Positions 63,976-64,000 of a stretch of 64,000 bases of DNA are shown one piece after another. Numbering within the stretch: the first letter of the stretch is position 1; every line of letters begins with the position of its first letter. Both the position numbers and the translations under genes were made by a program. Location: positions 1 through 64,000 of the forward strand of contig NZ_JASISR010000024.1 of NCBI RefSeq assembly GCF_030063245.1, in the 5' to 3' direction. This DNA comes from Paenarthrobacter sp. PH39-S1 (lineage in GTDB: Bacteria > Actinomycetota > Actinomycetes > Actinomycetales > Micrococcaceae). The notes under the pieces are model-generated. The model was not told where the DNA came from. It saw only the letters and a program-made list of their open reading frames with translations, and ran no database searches.

Positions 63976-64000
63976 GTGTTCAAAAATCATGAAGTAACGC
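63976..64000 (+). CDS. Possible start of a gene running off the window
   Basis: GTG at 63976 is preceded by GAGG with a 10-nt spacing and opens a frame to the window end (VFKNHEVT). Only eight codons are visible, so no identity can be given. Confidence 0.25.

Overview
The window is high-GC actinobacterial DNA. It most resembles the Micrococcaceae (an Arthrobacter-type genome). This placement is inferred from gene content and protein sequence, not from a search. Marker genes include a principal sigma factor with a long Ala/Lys-rich N-terminus, sepH, a block of actinobacteria-specific DUF genes (DUF3093, DUF3159, DUF3710, DUF4193, DUF4192, DUF5998, DUF7455), a separate ParC/ParE topoisomerase, and a fused cydDC. 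No tRNA or rRNA gene was recognised.

Layout. (1) 0-2.8 kb: an ABC importer of the nitrate/sulfonate/pyrimidine-precursor type. Its ATPase gene has lost the Walker A half. (2) 2.8-8.3 kb, minus strand: aldo/keto reductase, nucleoside hydrolase, then an ECF transporter (S, T and a fused double ATPase), which reads as a nucleoside or nucleobase uptake and breakdown unit. (3) 8.4-19.0 kb, minus: dxs with two small followers, acnA, a CtpE-like P-type ATPase, and a TrmA-type RNA methyltransferase carrying a long low-complexity insert. (4) 19.0-22.6 kb: a KimA-like potassium permease divergent from the two TrkA/Ceo regulatory genes. (5) 22.5-28.0 kb: DUF3159, OB-fold protein, DUF3710, dut, DUF3093, DUF4193 and sepH. 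(6) 28.0-30.2 kb: an IS110-family element beside a decayed thymidine kinase gene. (7) 30.2-38.0 kb: a phosphodiesterase, DUF5998, a GNAT/acyl-CoA-ligase fusion, parC and a DinB protein.

(8) 38.0-46.9 kb: a low-GC patch, then the cytochrome bd operon cydA-cydB-cydDC. It is divergent from a BlaI-type repressor and an M56 peptidase. Two perfect TTCTAC-N5-GTAGAA dyads lie in the shared promoter region and suggest that the repressor controls both sides. (9) 46.9-54.7 kb: an accessory island. It starts with remnants of a tyrosine-recombinase transposon (a truncated integrase and a frameshifted partner) and ends with a serine recombinase followed by a lone 38-bp Tn3-family terminal repeat. Between these are a ChrB-like protein with a PAP2 phosphatase on one strand, and DedA, an MFS transporter and a frameshifted PAP2-LssY protein on the other. 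This looks like a lipid-phosphate or envelope-stress module. (10) 54.8-64 kb: parE, DUF7455, sigA, DUF4192, an MFS transporter, a PAC2 protein and a repeat-rich tail.

A recurrent property is short in-frame tandem repeats, often 15 bp (five codons), inside otherwise conserved genes: the RNA methyltransferase, DUF3159, sepH, cydDC and the MFS tail, as well as the 63.6-kb region. Transfer and decay are concentrated at 28-30 kb, 38 kb and 47-55 kb.
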